A DNA stretch of 5,636 bases from JBDSRX01 sp039929105 (lineage in GTDB: Bacteria; Patescibacteriota; Dojkabacteria; J137), in assembly GCA_039929105.1 (NCBI GenBank), contig JBDSRX010000046.1, positions 1-5,636 of the forward strand, in the 5' to 3' direction. Below are positions 4,702 through 5,636 of this stretch, piece by piece (within the stretch, counting starts at the first letter, position 1; each line of letters begins with the position of its first letter). The position numbers and the translations under genes were made by a program. The notes below the pieces were generated by a model. That model was not told where the DNA came from. It saw only the letters and a list, made by a program, of their open reading frames with translations, and made no database searches.

Positions 4702-5636
4702 TAAATAATAATATTCAAAATTTTACCTTTAATGTAAATAACTTTTTTAGGTTCTCCGATTATATTTTTAGAAATCTTTTCATCTGCTTTTGCTAATTCC
4801 ATGGCATCTTTTTCTTCTGCTTCTGGGCTTATTTGAATAGTACCTCTAACTTTTCCGTTAATTTGTACACCCATTGTAATTACATCGTCCTTAATCAATT
4901 CCGGATCGAATTCTGGCCACTTTTGTAGGTGGATTGAATATGTATTTCCTAATTTCTCCCAAAGTTCTTCTGTAATAAATGGTGCGTATGGTGCTAATAC
5001 TTTTATAAATGTTTCCCACACAGATTTATCAATTTTTTCGAAAGTTGAAATTGCATTTATAAATTCCATAAATCTTGCAATTGCCGTATTGAAACTTAAT
5101 ACTTCTGTATCTTCAGAAATTCTTTTTATTAACTTATTAATTAAACGTTGTTGCGATTTTATTTCTTCATTCTTTAATTCTTTCATTTCTTCATTGGATG
5201 AGGCATGCCTCATCCCTACATCCCAGACTTTGTTTAAGAATCTAAATACTCCATTCTCAGATCTATCGTTCCAAGGTTTTGGATCCGCCAAAGGTCCCAT
5301 AAACATTTCGTACATTCTTACAGTATCTGCAGAATACTTTTGAATCTCATCGTTAGGGTTAATTACATTTCCCCATCTTTTACTCATCTTTCTCCCATCT
5401 GGTCCAGCGATAATTCCCATATGTCTCATTTTCATGAAAGGTTCATCAAAGTTAATTATCCCTTCATCAAAAAAGAACTTTGTAAAAAATCTTGCGTATA
5501 GTAAATGTAATACAATGTGCTCTGCTCCAATCATGTATAAATCTGTTGGTAGCCAGTAATTAGCTCTTTCTTTCTCAAAGATCTTATTAGAATTCTTAGA
5601 ATCTATATGTCTAAAAAAATACCAGCTTGAATCTAC
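4701..5636 (-). CDS. leuS: Leucine--tRNA ligase, C-terminal part (runs off the right edge)
   Basis: The frame is open from the right edge, so the N-terminus, HIGH motif and editing domain lie outside. The visible 311 residues begin VDSSWYFFRH and continue through YWLPTDLYMIGAEHIVLHLLYARF, the late Rossmann part of LeuRS. The signature loop reads KMSKR (DNA 5376-5390) followed by WGNVINPNDEI. The helical anticodon-binding domain follows (LAPYAPFITEELWEKLG), then the C-terminal domain with VQINGKVRGTIQIS. An in-frame ATG at 5534 is internal, not the start: the upstream 34 codons read as normal LeuRS. The class I enzyme attaches leucine to tRNA-Leu. The gene is the first visible member of a minus-strand unit with the methyltransferase. 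Confidence 0.97.
   Translation of the reverse strand, partial: VDSSWYFFRHIDSKNSNKIFEKERANYWLPTDLYMIGAEHIVLHLLYARFFTKFFFDEGIINFDEPFMKMRHMGIIAGPDGRKMSKRWGNVINPNDEIQKYSADTVRMYEMFMGPLADPKPWNDRSENGVFRFLNKVWDVGMRHASSNEEMKELKNEEIKSQQRLINKLIKRISEDTEVLSFNTAIARFMEFINAISTFEKIDKSVWETFIKVLAPYAPFITEELWEKLGNTYSIHLQKWPEFDPELIKDDVITMGVQINGKVRGTIQISPEAEEKDAMELAKADEKISKNIIGEPKKVIYIKGKILNIII

Noticed and set aside
1..5636. CRISPR array, insertion sequence, prophage or toxin-antitoxin module.
   Set aside because: No spaced direct repeats, transposase, integrase or paired small genes are visible; the window is a housekeeping region.

Overview
The window is a stretch of a low-GC (roughly one third G+C, estimated by eye) bacterial chromosome that carries housekeeping genes: two aminoacyl-tRNA synthetases, the RNase P RNA and a RecX-type regulator. 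AT-rich codon use, 1- to 4-base gene overlaps, weak or absent Shine-Dalgarno sequences and TGA used as a stop fit a compact low-GC genome. A member of the Patescibacteria/CPR is my best guess, but nothing here proves the phylum.

Plus strand, left to right. A 52-residue, 10-cysteine protein resembling a metallothionein (9-167). A promoter directly after it (168-197). A compact T-box riboswitch with its terminator (about 202-345). A pair of inverted REP-like hairpins (378-440). Homodimeric-type glycyl-tRNA synthetase (466-1899). Two more hairpin elements (1905-1976). An extended -10 promoter (1990-1998) and RNase P RNA (about 2004-2437). A long imperfect inverted repeat closes this half and runs into the stop codon of the convergent gene.

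Minus strand, read right to left. The C-terminal part of leucyl-tRNA synthetase enters from the right edge (4701 to beyond 5636) and is followed by a class I methyltransferase through a TAATG junction (4021-4701). After a 91-base gap, a possibly leaderless promoter (3936-3944) precedes a DUF5995-like gene (3150-3929), which is coupled to recX by an ATGA overlap (2518-3153).

The most interesting part is the glycyl-tRNA synthetase leader. The T-box core, the discriminator-matching UGGA and the competing antiterminator and terminator are clear. A classical Stem I is not visible. The predicted transcript would instead begin almost exactly at an 8-bp hairpin whose six-base loop holds a GGC glycine codon. 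That architecture, an ultrashort Stem I joined to transcriptional attenuation, recalls the ultrashort Stem I T-boxes known from actinobacterial ileS, but here it would sense glycine. It should let uncharged tRNA-Gly switch on its own synthetase.
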